Shown one piece after another: positions 46,434-55,998 of a stretch of DNA of 64,000 nucleotides (position 1 is the first letter of the stretch; every line of letters starts with the position of its first letter). Origin of the DNA: RPQJ01 sp963731105 (GTDB lineage: Bacteria; Pseudomonadota; Gammaproteobacteria; Steroidobacterales; Steroidobacteraceae); NCBI GenBank assembly GCA_963731105.1, contig CAVSUM010000016.1, forward strand, positions 248,001 through 312,000, in the 5' to 3' direction. Below the pieces are notes generated by a model. That model ran no database searches. It was not told the origin of the DNA and was given only the letters and a program-made list of their open reading frames with translations. Both the position numbers and the translations under genes were made by a program.

Positions 46434-47168
46434 TCAGCCGACCGCAGGCTCGTCGGTCGCGTCCATCGCGGCCGGGACCACGGCGCCCGAGCGCCGCTCC
46501 AGCCATTCGATGAACGGCGTCCAGGTGACGAGGTCTTCCTGCAGGAGCGCACCCCGCATCTCGTGCAGCCCGAGGCCCGTCTCCGCGGAGCGGATGTAGG
46601 CCTGCGAGTCGCGCAGCACCGCGGCCACGGGGATGCGCAGGCTCTGCAGGAAACTCATCAACGACTGGAAGGCCTTGGTGTAGCGGCGTGCGCGGTTGGC
46701 GACGATCACCAGCCGCCGCTCGGAACGATGCACCTTGCCCACCAGCAGCAGGTCGGCGATGCAACGCGACGCCGCGTGGATGTCGATCTCCGAGGGCAGC
46801 ACCGGCACGACGATCACGTTGGCGTCCCGCACCGTCTCGGCCAGCTGGGTCACCGGCAGCGCGGCCGGCGTGTCGACCACGACGATCTCCGTGCCCGGCG
46901 GGCTGCGCAGCGCGAAGGCGCGCGTGACGTTCATGCGCCGCTCATAGCCCGCGATGCCGTGGATGGCTGCCGCCTCGGCCGGCCGCAGCTTGAGCCAGCG
47001 CATGCTGGAGCCCTGCGCGTCGAGGTCCATGAGCGCGACACGGCGGCCGGACCAGGCGTAGTAGGCGGCCAGGTTGGTGGCCACCGTGGTCTTGCCGGAC
47101 CCACCCTTGGTGTTCAGGACGACGATCCTGCGGGGCTGCGCGGCGTGCGGTGTCAGGAATTCGAGCAT
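46434..47168 (-). CDS. Orphan ParA/MinD-like ATPase
   Basis: 244 residues. A deviant Walker A, LNTKGGSGKTTVATNLA (about 18-34), has the signature lysine; ALMDLDAQGSSMRWLKLRP is switch I and VVVDTPAALPVTQLAETV is switch II/Walker B. It has the compact ParA fold but no adjacent parB or partner gene. Orphan ParA proteins position cellular cargo such as chemoreceptors or protein clusters; the cargo cannot be told from this sequence. It is divergent from the SDR gene and convergent with the (SA)n protein gene. Confidence 0.9.
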   Translation of the reverse strand: MLEFLTPHAAQPRRIVVLNTKGGSGKTTVATNLAAYYAWSGRRVALMDLDAQGSSMRWLKLRPAEAAAIHGIAGYERRMNVTRAFALRSPPGTEIVVVDTPAALPVTQLAETVRDANVIVVPVLPSEIDIHAASRCIADLLLVGKVHRSERRLVIVANRARRYTKAFQSLMSFLQSLRIPVAAVLRDSQAYIRSAETGLGLHEMRGALLQEDLVTWTPFIEWLERRSGAVVPAAMDATDEPAVG

Positions 47169-47230
47169 GCGGCGCCGACCCTAGCCGACCGGATGCAATC
47201 CGGCAAGCGCAACGCAGCGAACAAGGGCGC

Positions 47231-48253
47231 ATGACCACGACCTTGTTTCGCAGCGGCCGCGACGCGTTGCTCGACGCCTCGATCGTCTGCTCCTTCGACC
47301 GCAGCGGCTTTTTGCGGCACGCGCGTTCGTTCTCCGACCGCGACCTCGAGGTCGACCTGGCCGGTCGCGTGTGCCTGGTCACCGGCGCCAACTCCGGCAT
47401 CGGCTACGAGACCAGCCTTGCGCTGGCGCAGCGTGGCGCCAGCGTGTGGATGCTGTGCCGCGACCGGGCCCGCGGCGAGCGCGCCCTCGCGCAGGTCCGA
47501 CGCCAGTCGCGATCCCGCCGGGTACAGCTGGCGTTGCTCGACATTTCCGACCTCGACGCCGTCCGCGCATTCGCGGCGGGCTTTGACGAGCCACGGGTCG
47601 ACGTGCTGGTGCACAACGCGGGAGTACTGCCCGACCAGCGCCTGGCATCGGCGCAGGACCACGAGGTGACTCTTGCCACGCACGTGTACGGCCCCTGGCT
47701 CCTGACGCAGGCGCTGCTGCCGCGGTTGCGCGCCTCGGCCGACGCCCGCGTCGTCTTCGTGTCGTCCGGCGGCATGTACACGCAGAAGCTCGATCTCGCG
47801 GACTGCGAGTGGCGCCGGCGCACCTTCGACGGCGTGAAGGCCTACGCGCAGACCAAGCGCATGCAGGTCGTGCTGGCAGAGTTGCTGGCCGCGGACTGCC
47901 AGGACGACCGCGTCACCGTGAGTTCGATGCACCCGGGCTGGGCGGACACGCCCGCGGTGCGCAGCTCGCTGCCCCGCTTCTGGGCGGCCATGCAGGGACG
48001 CCTGCGGACCCCGGCGCAGGCGGCCGACACGGTGATCTGGCTGGCGGCGAGCGACGCGGCACGTGGCCGGTCGGGGCGATTCTGGTTCGATCGCCAGCCC
48101 CGCTCGACGCACCTGCTGCCCTGGACGCGCGAGCCCGTAGCGGCACGACGGCGCGTTGCGCGAGCTGTGCGATCGTGCGATCGGTGCACCACCTGCCGCG
48201 CAACCGGCACGGCGAGATCAGGCCCCGGCAGGCGCGCAGCTTCGCGGCGATGA
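47231..48253 (+). CDS. Short-chain dehydrogenase/reductase, DHRS12-like
   Basis: About 310-340 residues. A classical SDR: TGANSGIGYETSLAL (cofactor motif), VHNAGVLPDQR (NAG), VFVSSGGMYTQKLDL (catalytic Ser) and YAQTKRMQV (YXXXK). MHPGWADTPAVRSSLPRFWA and FWFDRQPRSTHLLPWT, with the N-terminal DLEVDLAGRVCLVTGANSG, closely follow eukaryotic and bacterial DHRS12-type proteins. The C-terminus after about 48130 seems out of frame, so the stop at 48253, which overlaps terB, is probably not the natural one. The substrate is unknown. Confidence 0.87.
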   Translation: MTTTLFRSGRDALLDASIVCSFDRSGFLRHARSFSDRDLEVDLAGRVCLVTGANSGIGYETSLALAQRGASVWMLCRDRARGERALAQVRRQSRSRRVQLALLDISDLDAVRAFAAGFDEPRVDVLVHNAGVLPDQRLASAQDHEVTLATHVYGPWLLTQALLPRLRASADARVVFVSSGGMYTQKLDLADCEWRRRTFDGVKAYAQTKRMQVVLAELLAADCQDDRVTVSSMHPGWADTPAVRSSLPRFWAAMQGRLRTPAQAADTVIWLAASDAARGRSGRFWFDRQPRSTHLLPWTREPVAARRRVARAVRSCDRCTTCRATGTARSGPGRRAASRR

Positions 48254-48671
48254 ATTCCCGGTGCGAGACGTGCAGCAGGTCCGCGACGCGACGGATGAGG
48301 TGCTCCTCGTACTTGTGCACGATGGCGTCGGCCTGCGCGACGCGCCACAGCTGCTCGACCAGCTGCAGCTTCTCGTCGTGAGTGAGTTCGCGGTTCACGG
48401 CCGTGGTGAACTGGTGCAGGTCGTGCGCCCGATCCACCTGGCGCTCGGCGTCGGCCAGCAATTCGGCACACTGCGCGGCATCGAGTCCGAGCATGCCGCG
48501 CACCGACTCGAGCACCTGCCGCCGCTCGTCCTCGGCGACGTCGTAGTCGGCCCGCAGCACCTCGACCAGCAGCGCCGCCACTGCGAGGTTGCGCGACTGT
48601 TCGCGCCGCGCAGGGCCTTCGGCCGCGGCGTCCCCGAAATTCTGCTCGATCCAGCGCTTGAGGTTGCGCAC
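48218..48671 (-). CDS. TerB-family tellurite-resistance-like protein (3' end frameshifted)
   Basis: About 150 residues. VRNLKRWIEQNFGDAA starts the domain (GTG 48671). VAALLVEVLRADYDVAEDER, the acidic metal-binding region, follows, then ESVRGMLGLDAAQCAELLAD, DLHQFTTAVNRELTHDEKLQ, and LLHVSHREFIAAKLRA. The given frame runs on into low-complexity sequence; one base earlier a TGA at 48218-48220 gives a family-like end. Despite the name, this stand-alone TerB type is not proof of tellurite resistance. It is convergent with the SDR gene. Confidence 0.8.
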
Positions 48672-48759
48672 TCTGCGGCACCCGTGTCCAATCCCGCCGG
48701 CAATGCCCGGCACCAGCGATGCTGCCACCGGGCGCGCTGGCTGCCAACCAGGAGGACCC

Positions 48760-50343
48760 ATGACTGACCAGCCGTCCGGGGTGACCAACGCACGCGGGCG
48801 CAGTGCCATCGACCGCTTCCTCGATGCGGTCGAGCGGGTCGGCAATGCGCTACCCGACCCGACCACCCTGTTTGCGCTGCTCGCGCTGGTCGTGATCGTG
48901 GTGTCAGGCATAGCGGCACAGTTCGACCTCGCCGTGACCCACCCCACCACCGGCCAGCTGATCGAGCCGGTGAGCCTGCTGTCCGTTGCGGGACTGCACC
49001 GGATCCTGACCCAGCTGGTCACCAACTTTACCGGCTTCGCACCGCTCGGCACGGTGCTGGTGGCGATGATCGGCATCGGCGTGGCCGAGGTGTCGGGCCT
49101 GATCGGCGCCATCATGCGGATGGTCGTGCTCAAGGCGCCGCGTGCGCTGCTGACGCCGGTGGTGGTGTTCTGCGGCATCATGTCCAATGCGGCGAGCGAG
49201 GTCGGCTACGTGCTGCTGGTGCCGCTGGCGGCGCTGATCTTCAAGGCCGCGGGCCGCCATCCGGTGCTCGGGCTCACCGCCGCCTTCGCCGGCGTGTCCG
49301 GCGGCTACAGCGCCAACCTCGTGCTCGGCACCATCGATCCGCTGCTCGCCGGCCTGTCGCAGGAGGCGGCGCGCATCATCGATCCGGCGTACGTGGTCAG
49401 TCCCGCGGCCAACTACTACTTCATGGCCGTCTCGACCTTCCTGATCACCGGCCTTGGCTGGTGGGTCACGGAGCGCCTGGTCGCTCCGCGGCTGGCTGGC
49501 ATGGAGGCCGCGGACGAACGGACGACAGACGGCGACGCCGACGACATGGCCAGGCCGCTCTCGGCGGCAGAGCGCCGTGGCCTGCGCTTCGCGGCAACCG
49601 CTTTCGCGCTGCTGGCCGCACTGGTGCTGTGGGGTCTCGTGCCACAGGACGGCTTCCTGCGCGACCCCGTCACCGGCAGCGTGCTGCACTCGCCGTTCCT
49701 GCAGGGCATCGTCGCGCTGATCTTCTTTTTCGGCGTCGGCCTCGGCGTCGCGTACGGCATCGGTGCCGGCACGGTGCGCAGCGACCGCGACGTCATCAAG
49801 GGCATGAACCAGCAGATGGCCACGCTCGGCAGCTACCTGGTGCTGGTGTTCTTCGCCGCGCAGTTCGTGGCGTTCTTCAACTGGACCAACCTCGGCCTGA
49901 TCGTGGCGGTCGAGGGCGCGCAGTTCCTGCAGTCGGCCGGCCTGCACCAGGTGCCGCTGATGCTGTCGTTCATCCTGCTGGCAGCCGTGATCAACCTCGC
50001 GATGGGCTCGGCGTCGGCCAAGTGGGCCCTGATGGCGCCGGTGTTCGTGCCGATGTTCATGCTGCTCGGCTACCCGCCTGAGGTCACGCAGGCGGCGTAC
50101 CGGGTCGGCGACTCGGTCACCAACGTGATTTCGCCGATGATGAGCTACTTCGCGCTGATCATCGCGTTCGTCCAGCGCTATCTCGCACGGGCCGGGATCG
50201 GCACGCTGGTGTCGCTGATGCTGCCGTATTCGGTGACTTTCCTGCTCGGCTGGTCGGTGCTGTTCGTCGCCTGGTTGCTGCTCGGCTGGCCGGTCGGTCC
50301 GGGCGTGCCCACGGTCCTGCCGATCGCGGTCGGCACAGGCTGA
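48760..50343 (+). CDS. AbgT-family transporter
   Basis: 527 residues, about 12 membrane helices. Family signatures: VGNALPDPTTLFALLALVVI, PLGTVLVAMIGIGVAEVSGL, FCGIMSNAASEVGYVLLVPL, GGYSANLVLGTIDPLLAGLS, and the C-terminal NLAMGSASAKWALMAPVFVP with VGDSVTNVISPMMSYFALI. Members import p-aminobenzoyl-glutamate or export p-aminobenzoate and sulfonamides. An excellent GGAGGA ribosome site precedes ATG 48760. No abgA/abgB hydrolase genes are adjacent. Confidence 0.95.
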   Translation: MTDQPSGVTNARGRSAIDRFLDAVERVGNALPDPTTLFALLALVVIVVSGIAAQFDLAVTHPTTGQLIEPVSLLSVAGLHRILTQLVTNFTGFAPLGTVLVAMIGIGVAEVSGLIGAIMRMVVLKAPRALLTPVVVFCGIMSNAASEVGYVLLVPLAALIFKAAGRHPVLGLTAAFAGVSGGYSANLVLGTIDPLLAGLSQEAARIIDPAYVVSPAANYYFMAVSTFLITGLGWWVTERLVAPRLAGMEAADERTTDGDADDMARPLSAAERRGLRFAATAFALLAALVLWGLVPQDGFLRDPVTGSVLHSPFLQGIVALIFFFGVGLGVAYGIGAGTVRSDRDVIKGMNQQMATLGSYLVLVFFAAQFVAFFNWTNLGLIVAVEGAQFLQSAGLHQVPLMLSFILLAAVINLAMGSASAKWALMAPVFVPMFMLLGYPPEVTQAAYRVGDSVTNVISPMMSYFALIIAFVQRYLARAGIGTLVSLMLPYSVTFLLGWSVLFVAWLLLGWPVGPGVPTVLPIAVGTG

Positions 50344-50350
50344 ACACGGC

Positions 50351-51766
50351 TCAACGCTGCATGGCTTCTGCGCGCAGCAGGTCCCAAAGCGCCGCGACGT
50401 GCTCGCGTTCCGTGGTGAGCGAACCGACCGAGACCCGCACCATCCAGCGCCCACCCAGCACGGCGGGCGTCACGTAGGCCTCGCCCGAGGCGTTGACGCG
50501 CTCGGCCCAGGCCAGGGTGTGGCGATCGAGCGCCTCCCCCGACAGGCCCGGCGGCTCGTGCCTCAGGCAGAGCGTCTGCAGTGATACCGGCACCAGCACC
50601 TGCCAGTGCGGCTCGGCGCGCACCTGCGCCTCGAGCCAGCGCGCGTTGTCGAGATCGCGACGCAGCCGGCGCTGCAGGCCGGCCACGCCCTGCTCCCGGA
50701 TCAGGCACCAGAGCTTCAGTGCACGGAAGCGTCGCCCGAGCGGGATGCCCCAGTCGCGCAGGTTCTTCACCCGGCCGTCCACGGCGCTCTGCAGGTAGCT
50801 CGGATTGGTGCTCATCACGCGCACCAGGTGCTGCGGGTCGCGCACGTAGTACAGCGAGCAGTCGAACGCCACGCCCAGCCATTTGTGCGGGTTCATGACC
50901 AGCGAGTCGGCGCGCTCGATGCCGGACCACAGCGGGCGGCACTCGGGCAGGATCATCGCCGAGCCGGCCATCGCCGCGTCGACGTGCAGCCACAGGCCGT
51001 GCTCTGCCGCGACCGTCGCGATCGGCTCGAGCGGGTCGAATGCCGTGGTGGTGGTCGTGCCACAGGTCGCCACGACGGCGCACGGTCGAAGCCCCGCCGC
51101 GACGTCCGCGGCCACGGCCTCGGCCAGCGCATCGGGACGCATGGCGTGGCGATCGTCCGTCGCGATCACGCGGATGTTGGCGCGGCCGAAGCCCGCCAGC
51201 AGCGCGGCCTTCTCCACCGAGCTGTGGCTGTGCGCGGAGACGTACACCACCAGCGGCGCCGTCTCGGCCTGCAGTCCCGCACGCACCAGCGAGAAATCCG
51301 TGGTGCGCTCGCGAGCACACAGCAGCGCCACCAGCGTGCAGCTCGACGCGGTGTCCTGGATGACCCCGCTCCACGCGTCCGACAGGCCGACCATCTGCCG
51401 CATCCAGTCGGTCGCCACCTCCTCGACTTCGGTCAGGGCCGGACTCGACTGCCACGACAGCCCGAGCACGCCGAGGCCCGTGCTCAGGTAATCGCCGAGC
51501 ACCGAGGCCAGCTCGCCGTTCGAGGGGAAGTAGCCGAAGAAACGCGGATGCTGCCAGTGGGACAGGCCCGGCACGATCACGCGGTCGAGGTCGGCCAGGA
51601 TGGCCGTGAAATCTTCCGCTGCCTGCGGTGGAACCGCCGGCAGCTGCGCCTTGATGTCGCCCGGCTGCACCCGGGCCATCACCGGCAGACTCGCCGCGCG
51701 CTCGCGATAGTCCGCCACCCAGTCGACGACCTGGTGCCCGAGCCGGCGGAATTCTTCCGGGGTCAT
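50351..51766 (-). CDS. PLP-dependent aromatic-L-amino-acid decarboxylase family protein
   Basis: 471 residues, group II decarboxylase fold. SHWQHPRFFGYFPSNGELAS is the N-terminal substrate loop. YVSAHSHSSVEKAALLAG carries the PLP-stacking His, WLHVDAAMAGSAMILPE the Asp (263) and VMNPHKWLGVAFDCSL the PLP Lys (295). Best match in my memory is tyrosine/DOPA/tryptophan decarboxylase. The amine product cannot be fixed from sequence. It is convergent with abgT, with 7 bases between stops. Confidence 0.93.
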   Translation of the reverse strand: MTPEEFRRLGHQVVDWVADYRERAASLPVMARVQPGDIKAQLPAVPPQAAEDFTAILADLDRVIVPGLSHWQHPRFFGYFPSNGELASVLGDYLSTGLGVLGLSWQSSPALTEVEEVATDWMRQMVGLSDAWSGVIQDTASSCTLVALLCARERTTDFSLVRAGLQAETAPLVVYVSAHSHSSVEKAALLAGFGRANIRVIATDDRHAMRPDALAEAVAADVAAGLRPCAVVATCGTTTTTAFDPLEPIATVAAEHGLWLHVDAAMAGSAMILPECRPLWSGIERADSLVMNPHKWLGVAFDCSLYYVRDPQHLVRVMSTNPSYLQSAVDGRVKNLRDWGIPLGRRFRALKLWCLIREQGVAGLQRRLRRDLDNARWLEAQVRAEPHWQVLVPVSLQTLCLRHEPPGLSGEALDRHTLAWAERVNASGEAYVTPAVLGGRWMVRVSVGSLTTEREHVAALWDLLRAEAMQR

Positions 51767-51818
51767 GCCTCGCTCTCCGCGTGCGTGGAGAGCGGCATTG
51801 TCACCGATGCCGCGACGC

Positions 51819-52776
51819 TCAGCGAGCCAGCGGCACGATCACGTTGACGTTGGCCGAGCCGTACCAGTAGTCGTCGGTGGCGGCAAAACCCGCGGCACGG
51901 CTGTACAGCAGGTTGACGGCAATGCGCGCCTTGCCGGCCAGCGGCCCCTCGGCACGCAGTTCGGCGACGCCGGTGGTCTGCCACGAGTCGTCGTCCACAC
52001 GCTCCCGGCCCGCGCCCGCCAGGCCCGACACGGTCCAACCGCCGACGCGCCGCCGCAGCGACAGGCCGGCATCCCAGTTGCGGTATTCGTCGGGATTGAA
52101 GTACGCGCCGTCCACGTCGTGGTCGCTGCTGCGGTACTGGCGCCAGCGCGCCTGCAACGACAGTCCCTGCTCGGGCAGCAACCCGACGATCAACCGTGCG
52201 CGCAGCAGGGCGCGGGAGTTGCCGTCGGTGAACGGTTGCCAGCCGCCGAGCAGGATACCGGTCACTCGTGTGCCGAACTGCTGTTCGACGCTCGCCGCCA
52301 GCAGGCCATAGGTGATGCCGCGCTCGATCGCCGCGCGCGTGCCGACCACGTCGCCGGCCGCGATCAGTTCGACGCCGGTGGACTCACGCGGCCGATGGCT
52401 CCAGGTGACGTCGCCCACCGGGCGTGCGTGACCGGCGACCGACACGATGCCGCGCCTCGGCGCGCAGGCCTTCGAGCGTGTCGGCACGCTGGTTGCGATA
52501 CAGGCCGATGACGCCCGCGACGTTTTCGCTCCAGCCATCCTGGGAGTAGTGCGCGTTCTGCAGCGCGAGGCCCCAGTGCTGCAGGTGCGACTGGTAGTCG
52601 AACAGCGCGCCGCCGCGCAGCAACAGGTTGCCGAATTCGTCGGCATCGTCCTCGACGCCCACCTGCGCGAGCACTGCGACACGATCGGTGGCTTCCGCGG
52701 CCGCCACGACCAGCGGCATGGCGCAGGACAGGGCCGCCAGCGCGCAACAGGCAAATGCCGGCAGCATCGCGCGCAT
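51819..52776 (-). CDS. YaiO-like outer-membrane beta-barrel protein, frameshifted
   Basis: About 318 residues after joining frames near 52445. A signal peptide (AFACCALAALSCAMPLVVAA) is followed by alternating amphipathic strands (LGGWQPFTDGNSRALLRARL; GLSLQARWRQYRSSDHD; AYFNPDEYRNWDAGLSL) and a final strand YGSANVNVIVPLAR. The DGAYFNPDEY / WYGSANV pattern suits YaiO-type barrels. It overlaps the glycosyltransferase stop (TAATG), so enzyme and barrel are coupled, as yaiP and yaiO are neighbours in Escherichia coli. It is probably an export pore or accessory for the polymer. Confidence 0.78.
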
Positions 52777-54233
52777 TACTTGGAGCCCCAGGTCTTGCGC
52801 AGCCCGAGCAACTCGGAGAAATGGCCGGCGACACTCGCGGGCTGCAGGATCAGGCTGTAGACGAACGCATACAGCACGAATCCCGGTACGTTGCGCCGCA
52901 CGCGCAGTCCCTGGCTCGCGAACATGCCGAGACCGATGCGGTACATCACGTAGTTCATCAACAGCGCCATCGGCAGCAGCACCAGCGTCAGCGGTCCCGC
53001 GATCCAGTAGATGCCGAAGCACGCGAGCACCAGGCCCGGGATGAAGAACAGCGTGTAGGCGAGGTCGAGCCAGGGGAACAGCACGTTCCACCACACGAAC
53101 AGCGTGGACATGCGCGGCGTGAGCAGGATGCGCGGGTGCTGGCGGAACGCCTCCATCATGCCGCGGCTCCAGCGCTGGCTCTGGCGCACGAACTGGCGGA
53201 GGCTGTCGGGCACGTTGGTGAAGCAGCAGGCGTCCTCGGCGTGACCGACGCGCCAGCCCCGCACCAGGATCGCCCAGGTGAGGACGATGTCCTCGCCGAC
53301 GCAATCGGCCCAGCCGCCAACCTCGAGCAGGGTCTGCTTGTCGTAGAGCGAGAAGGCCCCCTGCGCCACCATCGTGCCGTGGAACAGCGACTGCACGCGC
53401 TTGATGGCGGCGATGCCGTGGAAGTAGTCCCACTCCTGCGCACGCGTCACCCAGTTCGTGCGCGAGTTGCGCACCAGCATGGTGCCGGCCACGGCGCGGG
53501 TTCCGGCCGGGTCGCTGAAGTAGCGCTCGACCAGGCGCTGCAATGCGTCGCCGTACAGGTAGGAGTCCGCATCGAGGGTCACGACCAGGTCGTACTTCGC
53601 CTCGGCCAGACCCCGGTTCAGCGCCGCCGACTTGCCCATGTTGCGCGGCTGGCGCAGCAGGCGCAGCCAGGGCTGCGGATGGGCCGCGACGATCGCCGCG
53701 GTCGCGTCCTGCGAGCCGTCGTCAATGACCATCACCTCGAACTTGCCCGGGTAACGCTGCTCGGCGAGCGAACGGATGGTGTCGGCGATCGACGATTCCT
53801 CGTTGTAGGCAGCGACGAGGATCGAGAGGCCCGGGTAGTCGACCAGCTCGCGGCGCGGCGGACGCCGGTCGAGCAGCAGGCCAGTCACCAGGAACGCATT
53901 CATCATGCCGGGCAACAGCGCGATGCCGCCGACGATGAAGAGCGCGAGCGGCCAGCCGGCCAGGTTGGCCAGGTCGTGCAGCCACGGCAGCGACAAAACG
54001 GTCGAGAAGGCGGTCCACGCAATGCTCACGACGAATGCCGTGATGAACTTGGCGCGGACGCCCAGGTAGGCGCGACGCGAGGGCGGGGTCCGCAGTTGTT
54101 CAGGCCCGCCGTCCGCGACCTGGTGCCGCGGTGGCTCGATCGCGGCCGCCGGCGCCGCACGCGGCCCGGAATGCGCCGGCAGCGTTTGCGCGGCCCGTCG
54201 GTCAGGGGCGTCGGATGTTCGATTCGGTTGCAT
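52776..54233 (-). CDS. Processive GT2 glycosyltransferase (PgaC/YaiP-like)
   Basis: 485 residues. A proline- and arginine-rich cytosolic N-terminus (1-65) is followed by two helices, then a GT-A domain: LSILVAAYNEESSIADTIRS, VMVIDDGSQDATA, NMGKSAALNRGL, VVTLDADSYL (DXD), VGEDIVLTW (catalytic Asp region), and RQSQRWSRGMMEAF (QXXRW). C-terminal helices form the membrane channel. The D, DXD, ED, QXXRW set is that of polymerising synthases such as poly-GlcNAc or hyaluronan synthase. Start ATG 54233; the 277-base gap to tonB (54234-54510) is a divergent promoter region with no other gene seen. Confidence 0.9.
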   Translation of the reverse strand: MQPNRTSDAPDRRAAQTLPAHSGPRAAPAAAIEPPRHQVADGGPEQLRTPPSRRAYLGVRAKFITAFVVSIAWTAFSTVLSLPWLHDLANLAGWPLALFIVGGIALLPGMMNAFLVTGLLLDRRPPRRELVDYPGLSILVAAYNEESSIADTIRSLAEQRYPGKFEVMVIDDGSQDATAAIVAAHPQPWLRLLRQPRNMGKSAALNRGLAEAKYDLVVTLDADSYLYGDALQRLVERYFSDPAGTRAVAGTMLVRNSRTNWVTRAQEWDYFHGIAAIKRVQSLFHGTMVAQGAFSLYDKQTLLEVGGWADCVGEDIVLTWAILVRGWRVGHAEDACCFTNVPDSLRQFVRQSQRWSRGMMEAFRQHPRILLTPRMSTLFVWWNVLFPWLDLAYTLFFIPGLVLACFGIYWIAGPLTLVLLPMALLMNYVMYRIGLGMFASQGLRVRRNVPGFVLYAFVYSLILQPASVAGHFSELLGLRKTWGSK

Positions 54234-54510
54234 CGTGCGGGCACTCGGACGGGTCGGGCACGGCTCGCAGCGCCGCTCCAAGGGCAATGTAGGTGCCCCG
54301 TCGTCAGCCAACCGGGCCTGCGTCTCACTCCACGCGCCTTATGTCGTGCGGTGCGCAACGGACTGGGACTCGCGTCACGCGTACACGCTGCGGCAATTCC
54401 CGGATTTCCTAGGTATTTCCTCTCGGATTTGCGCGCGCCGCGAGCGGCCGCGTTGAGTTAAATTCGACTCCGGTCGTCACAGCCAAGAGTGACGCGAGTC
54501 CCGGTAACGG

Positions 54511-55224
54511 ATGCGAATCGACCGCTACGTTCACGATGAACGCCTCACGTGGGGCGCAGCCGGGCTGTTGATGCTGGTCACCGCCCTGCATGCCGCCGGC
54601 ATCGGGCGCCTGTTCACGACCCCACCGCAGGTGACCGATACCGACGCGGCGTCGCCGATCTTCCAGGTGAGCCTGGAAAGGCTGCCACCGCCACGGCTGC
54701 CGCCGGAACTGCAACCTCGCACCGACGAGAAACCGCCCACCGACGCCGTCAAGCAACCGCCGCGCCAGACGCGCCCGGTGCCGATCCTGGTAGACACGCC
54801 GACCACCGATCCCGTGCCCCCGGATACCCAGGTCAAGAAGTACGAGATCGGCGACGAACTGCTGCCCGGCGACCCCGGGCCACCGATGCCCGAGGGCGTC
54901 CCCGGTGGCGAGGGCACCGAGCCCGGCCCGGTCGAGGAGACGCCGGTCTACTGGAAGCTGAAGCTCGTCGACATGCGGCCACCGGTCTACCCGCCTCGCT
55001 GCCTGCGCATGGGCATCGAGGGGCGCGTGCGCGTCCGGGTGCTGGTGGGCGAGAACGGCAAGGTCCAGGAAGTGACGCTCGACCGCTCCAGCGGCGAGTC
55101 GGCGCTCGACGAGTCGGCGCTGGAGGCCGTGCGTACCTGGCGCTTCGAGCCGGCCAGGCGCAACGGAGTGCCGGTGCGCGCGTGGGCGATCGTGCCCGTG
55201 GAATTCAAGCTGCTAGACCAATAG
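54511..55224 (+). CDS. tonB: TonB-like energy transducer
   Basis: 237 residues: one N-terminal membrane helix (WGAAGLLMLVTALHAAGIG), a periplasm-spanning Pro-rich region with many Pro/Thr/Glu repeats (about 50-140), and a C-terminal TonB domain. The domain shows PPVYPPRCLRMGIEGRVRVR, VGENGKVQEVTLDRSSGES and VRTWRFEPARRNGVPVRAW. Followed by exbB and exbD, it would power TonB-dependent receptors; none are encoded here. Confidence 0.93.
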   Translation: MRIDRYVHDERLTWGAAGLLMLVTALHAAGIGRLFTTPPQVTDTDAASPIFQVSLERLPPPRLPPELQPRTDEKPPTDAVKQPPRQTRPVPILVDTPTTDPVPPDTQVKKYEIGDELLPGDPGPPMPEGVPGGEGTEPGPVEETPVYWKLKLVDMRPPVYPPRCLRMGIEGRVRVRVLVGENGKVQEVTLDRSSGESALDESALEAVRTWRFEPARRNGVPVRAWAIVPVEFKLLDQ

Positions 55225-55236
55225 CAGGAGCCCGTC

Positions 55237-55980
55237 ATGCATCCAACCGAAGCCCTGACCACGATGAGTTTTGCGAACTTCCTGCAGACGACCGACGCCG
55301 TGGGACTGTTCGTGTTCGGCCTGCTGGTGCTGATGTCGATCGTGACGTGGTACTTCATCTTCCTGAAGGCCGCACGCGTGATCCGCATCCGCACGCGCTC
55401 GAGCCGCGTCGTGTCGACGTTCTGGAAGACGCCGGTCGAACAGTCGATCGGCTACCTGGAGCGCCAGCCCGACTGGGAGCCGTTCTCGAAGATCGCGCTC
55501 GACGGCGAGTTCGCCATGCAGCACCACGACCAGCTGACCGAGGACCGCGTCGCAGGCACGCTGCACCGCGCGGAGTTCCTCGACCGGGCGCTGCGCGCCG
55601 CCATCAACCGTGAGATGGAACGCCTGGAGACAGGCCTGACGTTCCTTGCCACGGTCGGCAGCACGGCGCCGTTCGTCGGCCTGTTCGGCACGGTGTGGGG
55701 CATTTTCCACGCGCTGGTGCGCATCGGCGCCTCGGGCGAGACTTCGCTCGACCAGGTGGCGGGCCCCGTGGGCGAGGCGCTGATCATGACGGCGCTGGGC
55801 CTCGCGGTCGCGGTGCCGGCGGTGATCGGCTACAACCTGGTGGTGCGCAACAACCGGGTGATCATCGCCAGCTTCCACGCCTTCGCCGAGGACCTGCTCG
55901 CCTACCTGACCACCGGCGCACGCGTGCCGTCCTCGATGGACCATCACCGCGCGCACCGCCTGCAGCAGAAGGCGGCCTGA
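55237..55980 (+). CDS. exbB: ExbB/TolQ-family proton channel
   Basis: 247 residues with three membrane helices (DAVGLFVFGLLVLMSIVTWY; LATVGSTAPFVGLFGTVWGI; EALIMTALGLAVAVPAVIGY). The GSTAPFVGLFGTVWGIFHAL segment is the most conserved MotA/TolQ/ExbB motif. It forms the proton channel with ExbD. A GCAGGAG ribosome site precedes ATG 55237, 12 bases after tonB. Confidence 0.95.
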   Translation: MHPTEALTTMSFANFLQTTDAVGLFVFGLLVLMSIVTWYFIFLKAARVIRIRTRSSRVVSTFWKTPVEQSIGYLERQPDWEPFSKIALDGEFAMQHHDQLTEDRVAGTLHRAEFLDRALRAAINREMERLETGLTFLATVGSTAPFVGLFGTVWGIFHALVRIGASGETSLDQVAGPVGEALIMTALGLAVAVPAVIGYNLVVRNNRVIIASFHAFAEDLLAYLTTGARVPSSMDHHRAHRLQQKAA

Positions 55981-55998
55981 GGACCACCGGAGACTGAC

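Noticed and set aside
48190..48671. Tellurite resistance cluster
   Set aside because: Only a stand-alone TerB-type gene is present; no terC, terD, terZ or terA neighbours.
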